A stretch of DNA of 64,000 nt. Source: Pedobacter sp. R20-19. GTDB lineage: Bacteria > Bacteroidota > Bacteroidia > Sphingobacteriales > Sphingobacteriaceae. The notes below the pieces were generated by a model. That model made no database searches. It was given only the letters and a program-made list of their open reading frames with translations, and was not told the DNA's origin. The stretch is from contig NZ_JCKI01000004.1 of assembly GCF_000708265.2 (NCBI RefSeq), positions 186,001 through 250,000 on the forward strand. Reading direction: 5' to 3'. How positions within the stretch are numbered: the first letter of the stretch is position 1; every line of letters starts with the position of its first letter. Of the stretch, positions 52,012-60,657 are shown one piece after another. Position numbers and translations under genes: made by a program.

Positions 52012-52071
52012 TTGGCTGTTGGTTTTTGATTGAATACTACGGTCAAATTGAAATCAGGAGTTTAATGAATA

Positions 52072-52287
52072 TTATACCAGTACAATCTTTTCAACAGCCT
52101 CAATACCCTCACATCGAATAAAGAGCACTCTTGGTTGATTTAAATTTTTAAATCGGTTTTTGAGTTTGGCAATAAAGCTTTTCGAATTGGTTTCCCTAAC
52201 CAAAGTAATTGCAAGTGCATTAGCATTACCCCTCACCTCAATAATTTCATTTGGATAAAGCGCTCTAAGCTCCTGTGTAAATTCCAT
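52072..52287 (-). CDS. Small hypothetical protein
   Basis: 71 residues, basic, soluble: MEFTQELRALYPNEIIEVRG, a KSFIAKLKNRFKNLNQPRVL segment and IRCEGIEAVEKIVLV. Composition and clean boundaries suggest a real gene, but no family is recognised. It sits between the AI-2E gene and a terminator and may be the first gene of that transcript. Confidence 0.5.
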   Translation of the reverse strand: MEFTQELRALYPNEIIEVRGNANALAITLVRETNSKSFIAKLKNRFKNLNQPRVLFIRCEGIEAVEKIVLV

Positions 52288-52347
52288 ACTGAAGAAACCA
52301 GTATTTTAAATTAATGTTTGATGATAACGGTTATTTTATCTCTAAAC

Positions 52348-52376
52348 AAAAAATCCTGAACTGCTTCAGGATTTTT
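52348..52376. terminator. Terminator of the response-regulator transcript
   Basis: AAAAATCCTGAA pairs exactly with TTCAGGATTTTT (12 bp, CTGC loop). A and T runs on both sides allow use in either direction. Confidence 0.85.
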
Positions 52377-52426
52377 CTTTTTGTCAATGTGATATTAAAT
52401 TGCCAGCAAAACTGATTTCTAATACC

Positions 52427-53077
52427 TTAGCTTACGTAACCATTTAATACCGCATAGCGGATTAATGCCGCAGAATTTTTAGCACCTGTTCTGTCAATCA
52501 ATGCCTGCCGAATACCTTCAACCGTTCTTCTGCTTAAAAAAACCTGTTCTGCAATTTCCTGATTGGTCATTCCATTAGCAATTAATGCTAAAACCAGTTG
52601 CTCACGTTCCGACAGCGCCAGCCGTGGCATTCCCTTTTCGGGCATGTTAGTAAGCTGATGATTGAAACGTTCGAGCACGCCAATACTTAATTCAGATGAT
52701 AAATATCTTTTTCCATTCACCACCTGCCGTAAGGCAAAAAGTAGTTCGGTTTCATCCACATCTTTAGATAGGTATGCCCTTGCACCTGCCACAAAAGATT
52801 TTGCAGCATATTTTTCATCTTCAAGAATAGAAAGCATCACCACATGAATCTGTGGATTAATTAAGTGAATTTCAGAAATCATCTGAATTCCATCCATATC
52901 AGGCATGGATACGTCTGTTAGCACGAGATCCGCCTTTGTTCCATTTTTTAAAAGTTCTAAAACTGCATTTGCGCCACCCACCGCTTCTACTACCTCTAAA
53001 TCAACATGTTGCTTCAACAACGCCTGTAAAGATTTCCTTACGATTTGATGGTCTTCTACTAATATAATCTTAATCAT
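52427..53077 (-). CDS. NarL/LuxR-family response regulator
   Basis: 216 residues from ATG 53077 (MIKIILVEDHQIVRKSLQ); a longer frame from 53122 adds 15 unlikely residues. The receiver domain has the phosphoacceptor Asp in LVLTDVSMPD and Lys in AYLSKDVDE. The C-terminal LuxR HTH reads LSEREQLVLALIANGMTNQ, then EIAEQVFLSRRTVEGIRQ. It should bind DNA on phosphorylation. It is the last gene of a three-gene signalling group, with a PAS histidine kinase immediately upstream (56-bp gap), the likely partner. Confidence 0.9.
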   Translation of the reverse strand: MIKIILVEDHQIVRKSLQALLKQHVDLEVVEAVGGANAVLELLKNGTKADLVLTDVSMPDMDGIQMISEIHLINPQIHVVMLSILEDEKYAAKSFVAGARAYLSKDVDETELLFALRQVVNGKRYLSSELSIGVLERFNHQLTNMPEKGMPRLALSEREQLVLALIANGMTNQEIAEQVFLSRRTVEGIRQALIDRTGAKNSAALIRYAVLNGYVS

Positions 53078-53133
53078 ATAATTTATTTGAGTGACCTGGT
53101 GTACGTCCAGGCCTCCTACCATTCACCTAAATG

Positions 53134-54231
53134 CTATTTTGGAAGCATAATATAAAACACTGTTCCTTTATTTATTTCTGTGTCGAACCAAATTTTTCCA
53201 CCATGTAAATCAACAATAGCCTTAATAATTCCCATACCAAGTCCGTGTGATTCTTCACCTTTTAATCCACGTTTAAGTCCCTGCTCGGCTCTGTTAAAAA
53301 GTGACGATCTAATTTCCTCCGGAATTCCACATCCATTATCGGCAACAGAAATCAATACTGTTTCGTCCATTTCTTGTGCGGTGAGCGTAATCTCACCCTG
53401 ATCGCCAGTAAACTTAATGGCATTGGAGATGAGATTATTTAATACCTGAAGAAACTTCATGCTATCCATGCGAATGTAGATACGCTCAGATTTACAATTA
53501 AATGAAAAATTTTTATTCTCTTTTAAACGTGATCTTCTGTAAAAGCGAATCAGATCCCGAAATTCCCATACCAGATCGGTACGTTCTTTTTTTATTTCTA
53601 CTTCTGCAGATTTTAAGAATTCTTTATTAATCAGGCTTCTCACCATCTTCATATTTCTTTCGCACATTTCTATGATGAAAGATAGTCCCTCCGATAAATA
53701 TTCGTCGCTTTTTACTTCAATTCCGTTAGCCATTGAGGAGGCCGCAAGCTTCATCATGCCAAAAGGCTCTTTCAAATCATGAGAAAGTACTTCAAGCGCT
53801 ATATTTTTTCTATTATTAATTTGTTCAATGTGGATTCTGTTACGCGTTTCAATGGTAATATCTTCTACAATCCCACATAAGGCTTCATTTCCACTTCCTG
53901 TTACCGGACTTATACTCACCTTCAAACACTTTTCTTCTTCACCGTCTAGCAACAGTCTGAATTCGTACTTTTTAAATATCTTGTCTGAAGAAATTTCCTG
54001 AAAACAATAACCCACCAATTCCTGGTCATCAGGATGTACCAGATCGAATAAAATGGTTGGCGAATTCTTGATATCATCTGGTTTTAAACACCATATTTCC
54101 GCTAATGCAGCATTGAAGTATAAAAATTTACAATCAATAATATCATAAACAAAATATCCATCAGAGGATTTTTCCCCAAGTTGATAAAAAAGATCTTGTT
54201 GCATTACATTATTATTTTGTTGATCAATCAT
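53134..54231 (-). CDS. PAS-domain sensor histidine kinase
   Basis: 365 residues from ATG 54231 (MIDQQNNNVMQQ); an ATG at 54279 is possible. A PAS domain (about 15-130: SSDGYFVYDI and a PAC-like RLLLDGEEEKCLKVSISP) senses a ligand. The DHp helix carries His151 in LSHDLKEP. The HATPase has NNLISNAIKFTG, VADNGCGIPEE and ESHGLGMGIIKAIVDLHGG. No membrane helices are evident, so it is cytoplasmic. It lies between a receiver-only protein and a LuxR regulator, its probable phosphotransfer partners. Confidence 0.9.
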   Translation of the reverse strand: MIDQQNNNVMQQDLFYQLGEKSSDGYFVYDIIDCKFLYFNAALAEIWCLKPDDIKNSPTILFDLVHPDDQELVGYCFQEISSDKIFKKYEFRLLLDGEEEKCLKVSISPVTGSGNEALCGIVEDITIETRNRIHIEQINNRKNIALEVLSHDLKEPFGMMKLAASSMANGIEVKSDEYLSEGLSFIIEMCERNMKMVRSLINKEFLKSAEVEIKKERTDLVWEFRDLIRFYRRSRLKENKNFSFNCKSERIYIRMDSMKFLQVLNNLISNAIKFTGDQGEITLTAQEMDETVLISVADNGCGIPEEIRSSLFNRAEQGLKRGLKGEESHGLGMGIIKAIVDLHGGKIWFDTEINKGTVFYIMLPK

Positions 54232-54307
54232 ATAGCTATTATTTATAAGAGCAGGCATAACCCAAACAATAGGTTTCACAAAATGTTTACCAGGCTAGTC
54301 AGATGTA

Positions 54308-54676
54308 TTAGCTTTTCTGAATTAATTTTTCAACCATGCTTTCCAGATAGGAGATATCAAATGGTTTTTGAATGAGCAGATCATGTCCGCAATCAAGTGT
54401 TTCTTCTTTGATAATGGCAGCTGAAAGCAGTATAATGGGTACACCAGCGGTAGAGGGCATTTGCTTTAAGTTTTTACAAATTGCTCTCCCATCAACACTA
54501 CCAAGCATAATATCGAGCATAATCAGATCAGGTTTAAACCTTTTCATTAAATTTTCAATACCTGTAATATCAGCAATAGTCTCAATTTGATAAAGCCGTT
54601 GATCAAAGATAAATGGAATCATCTCTCTGATACTTTCATCATCATCAATAAGCAATAGTTTCTTTGGAAAGTGCAT
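54308..54676 (-). CDS. Receiver-only response regulator
   Basis: 122 residues, a single CheY-like domain: LLLIDDDESIREMI (acidic pocket), Asp in LIMLDIMLGSVDG, Thr/Ser-type LLSAA switch and Lys in LIQKPFDISYLE. With no output domain it may act as a phosphate sink or bind a partner protein. First gene of the signalling group, with the best promoter in the window directly upstream. A 76-bp gap separates it from the kinase gene. Confidence 0.88.
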   Translation of the reverse strand: MHFPKKLLLIDDDESIREMIPFIFDQRLYQIETIADITGIENLMKRFKPDLIMLDIMLGSVDGRAICKNLKQMPSTAGVPIILLSAAIIKEETLDCGHDLLIQKPFDISYLESMVEKLIQKS

Positions 54677-54690
54677 AATTTAAAAGCTCA

Positions 54691-54720
54691 AATCTATAGA
54701 TAAATCACTATTGCCAAATA
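54691..54720 (-). promoter_or_regulatory. Promoter of the receiver/kinase/LuxR group
   Basis: On the minus strand: TTTG (54720-54717), an 18-bp spacer, TAGATTTG (54698-54691; full TAnnTTTG match). The predicted leader before ATG 54676 is very short, about 8 nt. Confidence 0.7.
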
Positions 54721-54999
54721 AGTATATTTACGCGAATTTACTGAAAAGAGGTATGAAATTGTGCATACGTGTAAAATATAAAACTAGCTTTATTTGTTTA
54801 AGATAGCTACATTAAAGCAACATTTTGATCTGTTAGTTTTAAAATAAATCACCATATTAATGAACTTGTTAAAAATAAAGTTTTAAACAAAATGCATTAA
54901 GACACCATACAAACTATTGACTTACAGGCACTAGCTTTTTAAGTTTTAAAATTTGAATAAATATTAAAAATAAAAGCCTATTTTCTAAAATAAGCAAGC

Positions 55000-55007
55000 T
55001 ACATTTG
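55000..55007 (+). promoter_or_regulatory. -7 box before the 97-aa hypothetical gene
   Basis: TACATTTG is a full TAnnTTTG match. The start site would fall near 55013, favouring ATG 55067 over the ATG at 55013. Confidence 0.45.
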
Positions 55008-55066
55008 CGGGAATGTTGTCACAATACCAAATTTTATATTTTTTTGAAGGGGAAGGATTAATTATC

Positions 55067-55360
55067 ATGGAACTTAAGCGAAATGATATGCATCAGGGTG
55101 CAGACTTAGCTGAAATTTTCCATTGGCTTTATCTTGAGAAACAATCCCAATCATTAATTAAGTTATGGTTTAGGTCATTGGATTCATCTGCTGATATTGA
55201 GGAACGCTTTTTTGAACAGGGTTATCTAAAGTTTAATACCAGAGAAGCTACCTTTATCGAAAAGTATAATTCGGCACAACACAAACTAATTAATTACCCG
55301 GTTAATTCAGTAAGGGAGGATATTCATGATATCATCAAGAACTACTTAAAACAACCGTAA
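55067..55360 (+). CDS. Hypothetical protein
   Basis: 97 residues from ATG 55067 (MELKRNDMHQGADLAEIFHW). It looks helical and soluble, with EKQSQSLIKLWFRSLDSSAD and an EDIHDIIKNYLKQP tail. An ATG at 55013 would add 18 residues but coincides with the predicted transcription start. No family recognised. Confidence 0.5.
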   Translation: MELKRNDMHQGADLAEIFHWLYLEKQSQSLIKLWFRSLDSSADIEERFFEQGYLKFNTREATFIEKYNSAQHKLINYPVNSVREDIHDIIKNYLKQP

Positions 55361-55527
55361 GGTTATCCAGTTTTCATATTTAAATCTTAATACCATTCAT
55401 TGTTAGCTATTTAAGTTATTGGTGCACCAGGCCATTTCAAAACTTCTATTTTTAAGAAATGATTAAATAATCGTTAATTGAAGAAACATTTCTTCGCCAA
55501 TGAATGTTTAGATGTTTAAATATTACA

Positions 55528-55635
55528 ATGGACCAAGGTAGAGATCATAAAAGAATTGAAGATTCTAATAAAATAGTTGCAATTACTATTTTAACAGGAA
55601 TTTTGATGTTACTATTCATGGCAATGATCAGATAA
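55528..55635 (+). CDS. Small single-pass membrane protein (35 aa)
   Basis: A charged N-terminus (MDQGRDHKRIEDSNK) is followed by one hydrophobic helix (IVAITILTGILMLLFMAMI) and a final Arg. This composition is unlikely by chance, and a strong terminator follows 65 bp later. No homologue recognised. Confidence 0.45.
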   Translation: MDQGRDHKRIEDSNKIVAITILTGILMLLFMAMIR

Positions 55636-55700
55636 TAGAAATCCACTGATTATAAGAGCCCTATTTTATAGTTAGCAAAGGCACATCCCAAGATTACAAC

Positions 55701-55729
55701 AAAAAAGCTCTGCTCGCCAGAGCTTTTTT
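55701..55729. terminator. Strong hairpin terminator
   Basis: AAAAAAGCTCTG pairs exactly with CAGAGCTTTTTT (12 bp, 5-base loop). Confidence 0.85.
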
Positions 55730-55903
55730 GTTTATATTTAATTTTAAAATCAAAATATCTTTCTATCTACCACATTAATATCAGACTTAGTTATGATTAA
55801 AAACAATTTCTAAAATATTAATAGATTTTTTTTAAACTTTCTTGGAATTTAAAAGATAATTTCCTTATATTCACAGTATTAGTTACCCATTAATCAGAAT
55901 GTT

Positions 55904-56074
55904 ATGAAAAATATAGCCATTTTCATTATAGCTTGTCTGATATCTACAGGCTCAGCCTTCTTTTCTAAAACATTAGCCGCTCCGGAATTAGGTATTTCTA
56001 CGGTGCTATTGGTATGGGGTATGGCCACCTGGTATTTTTTCAATCGCCAGAACAGAACGATTGAGAACGAATAA
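55904..56074 (+). CDS. Small two-pass membrane protein (56 aa)
   Basis: ATG 55904 gives MKNIAIFIIACLISTGSAFF, a hydrophobic segment that may be a signal anchor, then GISTVLLVWGMATWYFF as a second helix, and a polar tail (NRQNRTIENE). The frame is intact and the layout is that of a real small membrane protein. No family recognised. Confidence 0.5.
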   Translation: MKNIAIFIIACLISTGSAFFSKTLAAPELGISTVLLVWGMATWYFFNRQNRTIENE

Positions 56075-56095
56075 TCAATTTCATTATAAGATTAA

Positions 56096-56614
56096 TTATT
56101 CAATCCCTTTATTTTTCACTACTGCTACCGTAACCATCAATTGTCCTAAATGACGCATGGTATGTTCTGCAGCATGAAAAAGCAGGCCAATTACTGTAGA
56201 AGGCAAGCCCGCTCTTCCAATCCCCCTGTAATCTGTTAAACTCGCTTCATTGGTTTGCTTTAATTGGTTTAGCGATTGATTTACCTGAAGGTTAAACCGC
56301 GCCACTAAATCATTAACTGAACATTGCTCCTGATCGCAATGCCCTTCCTGATAGAGCTGCTCAAACTGCAATTCAGAAAGACCTTCCGCACGGGCGTATG
56401 TAAATACACGATCTAGTACACCGCTTAAGTGTTGCAAATGAAATCCGGCAGATGCCATGCCTGCAGGGCGAATCCAAAGCAGGTCATCAGGAAATTGATC
56501 TAAGTATTCGTTAACTTCTTCTTTTGCCTGTAGCAAGGCATGGGCTACCGGCTGAAGCAATGGGGCAATATCAGGTAATGGTCCTCTTTGCCAAACTTCT
56601 GTCTTTTGGGTCAT
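56096..56614 (-). CDS. DinB-family protein
   Basis: 172 residues. The four-helix DinB/YfiT fold is indicated by FHLQHLSGVLDRVF near the middle and LLFHAAEHTMRHLGQL at the C-terminus. Their spaced His residues would form the metal-binding triad. Family members include thiol S-transferases (bacillithiol, mycothiol) and uncharacterised metal proteins, so the reaction is open. It is convergent with the 56-aa gene; their ends are 21 bp apart. Confidence 0.82.
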   Translation of the reverse strand: MTQKTEVWQRGPLPDIAPLLQPVAHALLQAKEEVNEYLDQFPDDLLWIRPAGMASAGFHLQHLSGVLDRVFTYARAEGLSELQFEQLYQEGHCDQEQCSVNDLVARFNLQVNQSLNQLKQTNEASLTDYRGIGRAGLPSTVIGLLFHAAEHTMRHLGQLMVTVAVVKNKGIE

Positions 56615-56827
56615 ATTAAATGATTCTTACTCAAAATTAAATTAAAAACGGATACTTAAAGGGAATAGTTATGATCATTTCAAACTTTATTAGTTTCCTT
56701 CCGTTTAAATATGCGTAAGTTCAACAACATTTAAATTTTAAGATAGCATCATACATTTATTGCAAAAAAGAATTAATGCTGTCTTGATATAATTTTCTAA
56801 TTTTAAAGCCTAATACTATAAAGTAGC

Positions 56828-57646
56828 ATGTCCGTTAGTTCACTGTCATCACAAAATTTTTCTCAATATCAGGAAGCACTTTCCACATCTACCAGTGCAA
56901 AAAAAATCTTTACTTCAATAATAGACCTTCATCAACGCCTGGCCATAAATGAGCAAGAATTGGAGGCACTACAATTTGATTCTTTGTCAACCGAAATTCA
57001 GGCGCAATACGACCTTCAGAAAGAGTCTTTCAGAAGTGAGCATCAAGTATTAAAAGGCGTTCGAAAGGCAATTGATGAACGGATTTTAATTGTAGAACAA
57101 AAGCTCTATCTCGGTCTTCCGGATGATTTGGCGGAAATGGATCGGTTGATAGCGGAACAGGAAGCCATTGTTGCTGATCAGGAAGAGCTTAATGAAAATG
57201 AGCTTGCGCTTTTAGAAAAAATGAGTCAGAGTGATATTAGTTACGGTAAGAAATTAGCTGCACTTGATCAATCTAAATCAAATCGGGAGCTACCTTTAAA
57301 ATCTAAATTAGACAGACAACTTTCGCAAGTTGCGCTGGCACAGAAGCAAAATACCTTTCGCACCAACATATTGTCTATAGTAGTTATCTTACTTATCCCA
57401 ATAATTTTAGATTATATAGCTTATTTGTTAGGACTTAATGGCAAAACAGATACGAGATTGATTTTTTCACATTACGTTTTTCTTATTGCATTTATTGTAA
57501 TAGAGTTTTTCTTTGCAGAGAAAATTAAAAACATCGTTTCAACTTTCCTTGCAAAAAAACAGTGTAAATCTTTTTTAAGCGAAATTTCAGCTTCGCTGGA
57601 TAATATTGAAAAAGCCAAGCGCAAGCTGAATGTTAATAGACACTAA
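56828..57646 (+). CDS. Hypothetical coiled-coil membrane protein
   Basis: 272 residues. Residues about 20-185 are a long Glu/Gln/Lys-rich coiled coil (EMDRLIAEQEAIVADQEEL, then DQSKSNRELPLKSKLDRQL). Two membrane helices follow (ILSIVVILLIPIILDYIAYL and YVFLIAFIVIEFFFA), then a short second coiled segment. It resembles a structural or scaffolding protein facing the cytoplasm. No family recognised. Confidence 0.65.
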   Translation: MSVSSLSSQNFSQYQEALSTSTSAKKIFTSIIDLHQRLAINEQELEALQFDSLSTEIQAQYDLQKESFRSEHQVLKGVRKAIDERILIVEQKLYLGLPDDLAEMDRLIAEQEAIVADQEELNENELALLEKMSQSDISYGKKLAALDQSKSNRELPLKSKLDRQLSQVALAQKQNTFRTNILSIVVILLIPIILDYIAYLLGLNGKTDTRLIFSHYVFLIAFIVIEFFFAEKIKNIVSTFLAKKQCKSFLSEISASLDNIEKAKRKLNVNRH

Positions 57647-57700
57647 ATTTACTTCATATTATGGTCTTTATTGCACCATACTATCAGTAGAAATCATAAA

Positions 57701-58783
57701 TTAAGGCACAACGGTATAAAACAAGTAGGAAGCAAAGATCACCAATAGCACTACGCCTTGCTGTACATTTGTTTTTCCAGTGGCCAGAGAGAACATAATC
57801 GTAATCATAGAAAGTAACAGCAATACAGTAGAACTCATGTCAATTCCTAACATAATTGGCATGTTAAAAGCGATAGAAACTGCTGCAACTGCCGGAATGG
57901 TTAATCCAATACTGGCTAGCGCAGATCCAAGTGCAAGATTTAAACTGGTTTGAAGCCTATCTGCCTTAACTGCACGATATGCAGCTAATCCCTCTGGTAA
58001 CAGTACAATAGCTGCAATGATTACACCAACAACTGATTGAGGTGCACCCATCGACAGAACCATCACTTCAATATCATTAGATAAATATTTTGCCAGCAAT
58101 ACAACAGTAATTAAACTAATAATTAAAAGCGTTAAACTGCTAAAGGTAGTGGCATTATTAGGGGCATGTTCATGTTCTTCTTCGGATGTAGAATCTTTTG
58201 GAAGAAAATAATCCCTATGTCTAACGGTTTGCATAAAAATAAAGCCCCCATATAAAACCAATGATACGATAGATACAAAGATCAGCTGACTGGTGGTATA
58301 TTCTCCCATGGCACCACTAATGGTATAATTAGGTAAGATAAGGGTAAGTACTAAGATAGAAGCAAGTGTTATTAAAGCAGCATTAACCCCCTGAAGTTTA
58401 TAGAGCTGCTCTTTAAATTTAATGCCGCCACGCAATAAACAAATTCCTACAATGGCGGTGAGAATAATCATTACTGCTGCAAAAACAGTATCTCTGGCTA
58501 ATGCTTTTGTTGCTTCGCCCCCGGCGAGCATTAAAGATACGATGAGACCTACCTCTATCGTAGTGATGGCCAGGGCTAGAATAATTGTACCAAATGGTTC
58601 TCCTACCCTATGTGCAATAACCTCTGCATGATGTACTGATGCCAAAATGCTACCAACCAGTAAGCCAGCCAATAATATCCTAAACCAAGCACTAGATTCT
58701 ATTCCTGTTAAAAAGTAAGCTACAATTCCTAATACTGGAATTAAAATGGTCCATTTGGGTAGATTAATATTTTTCATAGGCAT
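57701..58783 (-). CDS. ChaA-type calcium/sodium:proton antiporter
   Basis: 360 residues with about 10-11 membrane helices. The first half contains AHRVGEPFGTIILALAITTI plus EVGLIVSLM and the second half VGVIIAAIVLLPEGLAAY plus NLALGSALASIGLT, the paired alpha-repeats of cation/Ca2+ exchangers. A His/Glu-rich cytoplasmic loop (STSEEEHEHAPNN) may bind metal. The start at 58783 (MPMKNINLPKW) or the ATG at 58777 both fit. It exports Na+ or Ca2+ against protons at high pH or salt. Confidence 0.88.
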   Translation of the reverse strand: MPMKNINLPKWTILIPVLGIVAYFLTGIESSAWFRILLAGLLVGSILASVHHAEVIAHRVGEPFGTIILALAITTIEVGLIVSLMLAGGEATKALARDTVFAAVMIILTAIVGICLLRGGIKFKEQLYKLQGVNAALITLASILVLTLILPNYTISGAMGEYTTSQLIFVSIVSLVLYGGFIFMQTVRHRDYFLPKDSTSEEEHEHAPNNATTFSSLTLLIISLITVVLLAKYLSNDIEVMVLSMGAPQSVVGVIIAAIVLLPEGLAAYRAVKADRLQTSLNLALGSALASIGLTIPAVAAVSIAFNMPIMLGIDMSSTVLLLLSMITIMFSLATGKTNVQQGVVLLVIFASYLFYTVVP

Positions 58784-58952
58784 AATTGAGTTGCTTAACT
58801 AACAAAAAACTATCTAGAGGGTTTTTATTAATCACAATCAATAAAAATTCCATCAACACTTAGCATACTATTTTTATACTTCTGAAAAAAGTTATACCTT
58901 TAGAGAACACATCCGTAATGATTGAATTACGAAATAAAACCAACATTAAATT

Positions 58953-59114
58953 ATGCTGTTTTTCGCAGTTCCATTATATTTCACAACATTTATAGGCTGG
59001 TTACTTTACGCAGGATTGATTAAGAAAAATTTGAGGCATCATTTACCCTTGGTATATTTCGGTAGCATCTTCAGTATGATCTGGTTCGCTATTGTACTCA
59101 TATCAATTGCATAA
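58953..59114 (+). CDS. Small two-pass membrane protein (53 aa)
   Basis: The ORF opens MLFFAVPLYFTTFIGWLLYA, has a basic loop (GLIKKNLRHHLP) and a second helix (IFSMIWFAIVLISIA) ending at the stop. Two clean helices and a positive loop indicate a real membrane protein. Convergent with the DUF421 gene; no family recognised. Confidence 0.5.
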   Translation: MLFFAVPLYFTTFIGWLLYAGLIKKNLRHHLPLVYFGSIFSMIWFAIVLISIA

Positions 59115-59142
59115 CATAACGACCAATTATTAAAAATCGCAA

Positions 59143-59889
59143 TTATGCATATCTAATGCTATTAATTGCAGGTACCCATTCTTGTTTTCCACAACGTTCG
59201 CATATGTGTGATGAAGCTATTTCAACCACTTTAGCACAATGGGTACAGGCATAATGGCCTTGCCGAACAATATTTTCTGTTTTTTGATGATAGGGTTTCG
59301 GAAATATCGGAAGTCCATAATCTACCTGGTTTTCAGGATAGAATAAAAAACTAACCTGTCCGTTGGTTTCCAGTACCGCTGCCCTTACCTGCCCCAGATG
59401 TTCAATATTCTGAACCCTCATTTCAGCAAAGAATTCATCCTTTGCAAAATTAGCATCACCATCTTTTTCTAAGGTAAATAACCCATCCTCAACAATATAC
59501 ATGGGGTCTCCTTCCAGGATCATTTCCATTTTCTGACTTTTTGCAGTGAGATAAGTGATCAACCGATAGAGCAGAAGAATAACGATAAAAACCAGCAAGG
59601 AGGGTAAAATAGCTGATTCTGTACTCACCATCGGATCTCCAGCTGCAGAGCCCAATGCAATAATGATGGCTACCTCAAAAATACTGAGTTGCCGAACTCC
59701 CTTTTTACCCGACGACCGCAGAAACACCAATACGAAGGTGAACATAATTAAGGTGCGGATGCCAATTTCCAAAACCATTGAAAAATCAAGATCTTTTAAC
59801 CATAGATTTTTCCAGTCGATTTCAAGCAAAATATTTATTCCCATTTTAAAACAACATGCTTTATGCTCAATTGTTACTGTTTTGCTCAA
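59143..59889 (-). CDS. DUF421/YetF-like membrane protein with C-terminal zinc ribbon
   Basis: 248 residues; a second ATG at 59844 would shorten it by 15. Three membrane helices at the N-terminus (RTLIMFTFVLVFLRSSGKKG; FEVAIIIALGSAAGDPMVST; LPSLLVFIVILLLYRLITYL) are followed by the YetF/DUF421 beta domain (ILEGDPMYIVEDG; FFAEMRVQNIEHLGQVRAAV). The C-terminus adds a four-Cys ribbon: CTHC then CERC, 15 residues apart. DUF421 proteins have poorly known roles, some linked to spore or envelope processes. The ribbon is an uncommon addition. Confidence 0.82.
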   Translation of the reverse strand: MSKTVTIEHKACCFKMGINILLEIDWKNLWLKDLDFSMVLEIGIRTLIMFTFVLVFLRSSGKKGVRQLSIFEVAIIIALGSAAGDPMVSTESAILPSLLVFIVILLLYRLITYLTAKSQKMEMILEGDPMYIVEDGLFTLEKDGDANFAKDEFFAEMRVQNIEHLGQVRAAVLETNGQVSFLFYPENQVDYGLPIFPKPYHQKTENIVRQGHYACTHCAKVVEIASSHICERCGKQEWVPAINSIRYA

Positions 59890-59918
59890 TAATCATGAAT
59901 ATAGATGAACAACCTTCT

Positions 59919-60404
59919 CTATTTATTCCATGCTAAGGCACGATCTTGATGAATAACGGGGTAAGCAAGCACGGTAAAATCATCAGAAAAATCATGATTA
60001 AAAACCTGAAAACTTACAGGCCACTCATCTTTCAATAAACCAGATACAAATTTTGAAAATATACCTTCAAAACTTTTAAAACTAACGCCTGATCTGCAAA
60101 CCACTAAATATTCCTGATCAGACCTGGCAACTACTTCGTTAATGATATTATTCCATCTGGACATTAGTGCCGATGGAAGTTGATTAAAATATTGTTTCTC
60201 TATCAGAGCAACAATTTCATAAAACAATTCGCCAGGAAAATCATCTCCACTTAATTGTTTCCAGTGACCATTAAATTTGTCAATACTACCCATTAATTCA
60301 CCATCAAGAACTACCCGCCAGGAGTCTTCAGGAGAAAACTGGATTACCTGATAAACAAGAATTTCGGTATCAGCTTTTGTAAAGAAACATGTTAATTCAA
60401 TCAT
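59919..60404 (-). CDS. Hypothetical protein
   Basis: 161 residues, soluble and acidic. It opens MIELTCFFTKADTEILVYQV and contains SPEDSWRVVLDGELMGSID with a short WK(Q)LSGDDFP motif. The N-terminal half looks like a small beta domain; the second half is mixed. It lies 29 bp upstream of the DUF421 gene on the same strand, so co-expression is plausible. No family recognised. Confidence 0.55.
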   Translation of the reverse strand: MIELTCFFTKADTEILVYQVIQFSPEDSWRVVLDGELMGSIDKFNGHWKQLSGDDFPGELFYEIVALIEKQYFNQLPSALMSRWNNIINEVVARSDQEYLVVCRSGVSFKSFEGIFSKFVSGLLKDEWPVSFQVFNHDFSDDFTVLAYPVIHQDRALAWNK

Positions 60405-60657
60405 AAGTAGGGAGAAAATTTATTTAATAACCATCAAATGTAAACTTAAATACTAAATTAAATAGCAATTTTTAAATAATTTTAGCTAAAAATTAACTTT
60501 TTCATAGCCCCATTAGCACCTTACTATCAATAACTAAAAATGTTAGTCTAAATTTATACTGGTATATTGGCCTCTATTCTCATATCTCTGTTACAATATC
60601 AATTTTGGCACAGCATTTGAATTTTAAATAATACACACAAATTAAATTTAGATTATT

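Larger units (their letters stand above)
54677..55012. other. Divergent intergenic region with promoters at both ends
   Basis: No gene in 336 bp; AT-rich. It holds the promoter of the minus-strand signalling group on the left and a -7 box for the plus-strand hypothetical gene on the right. Confidence 0.55.
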
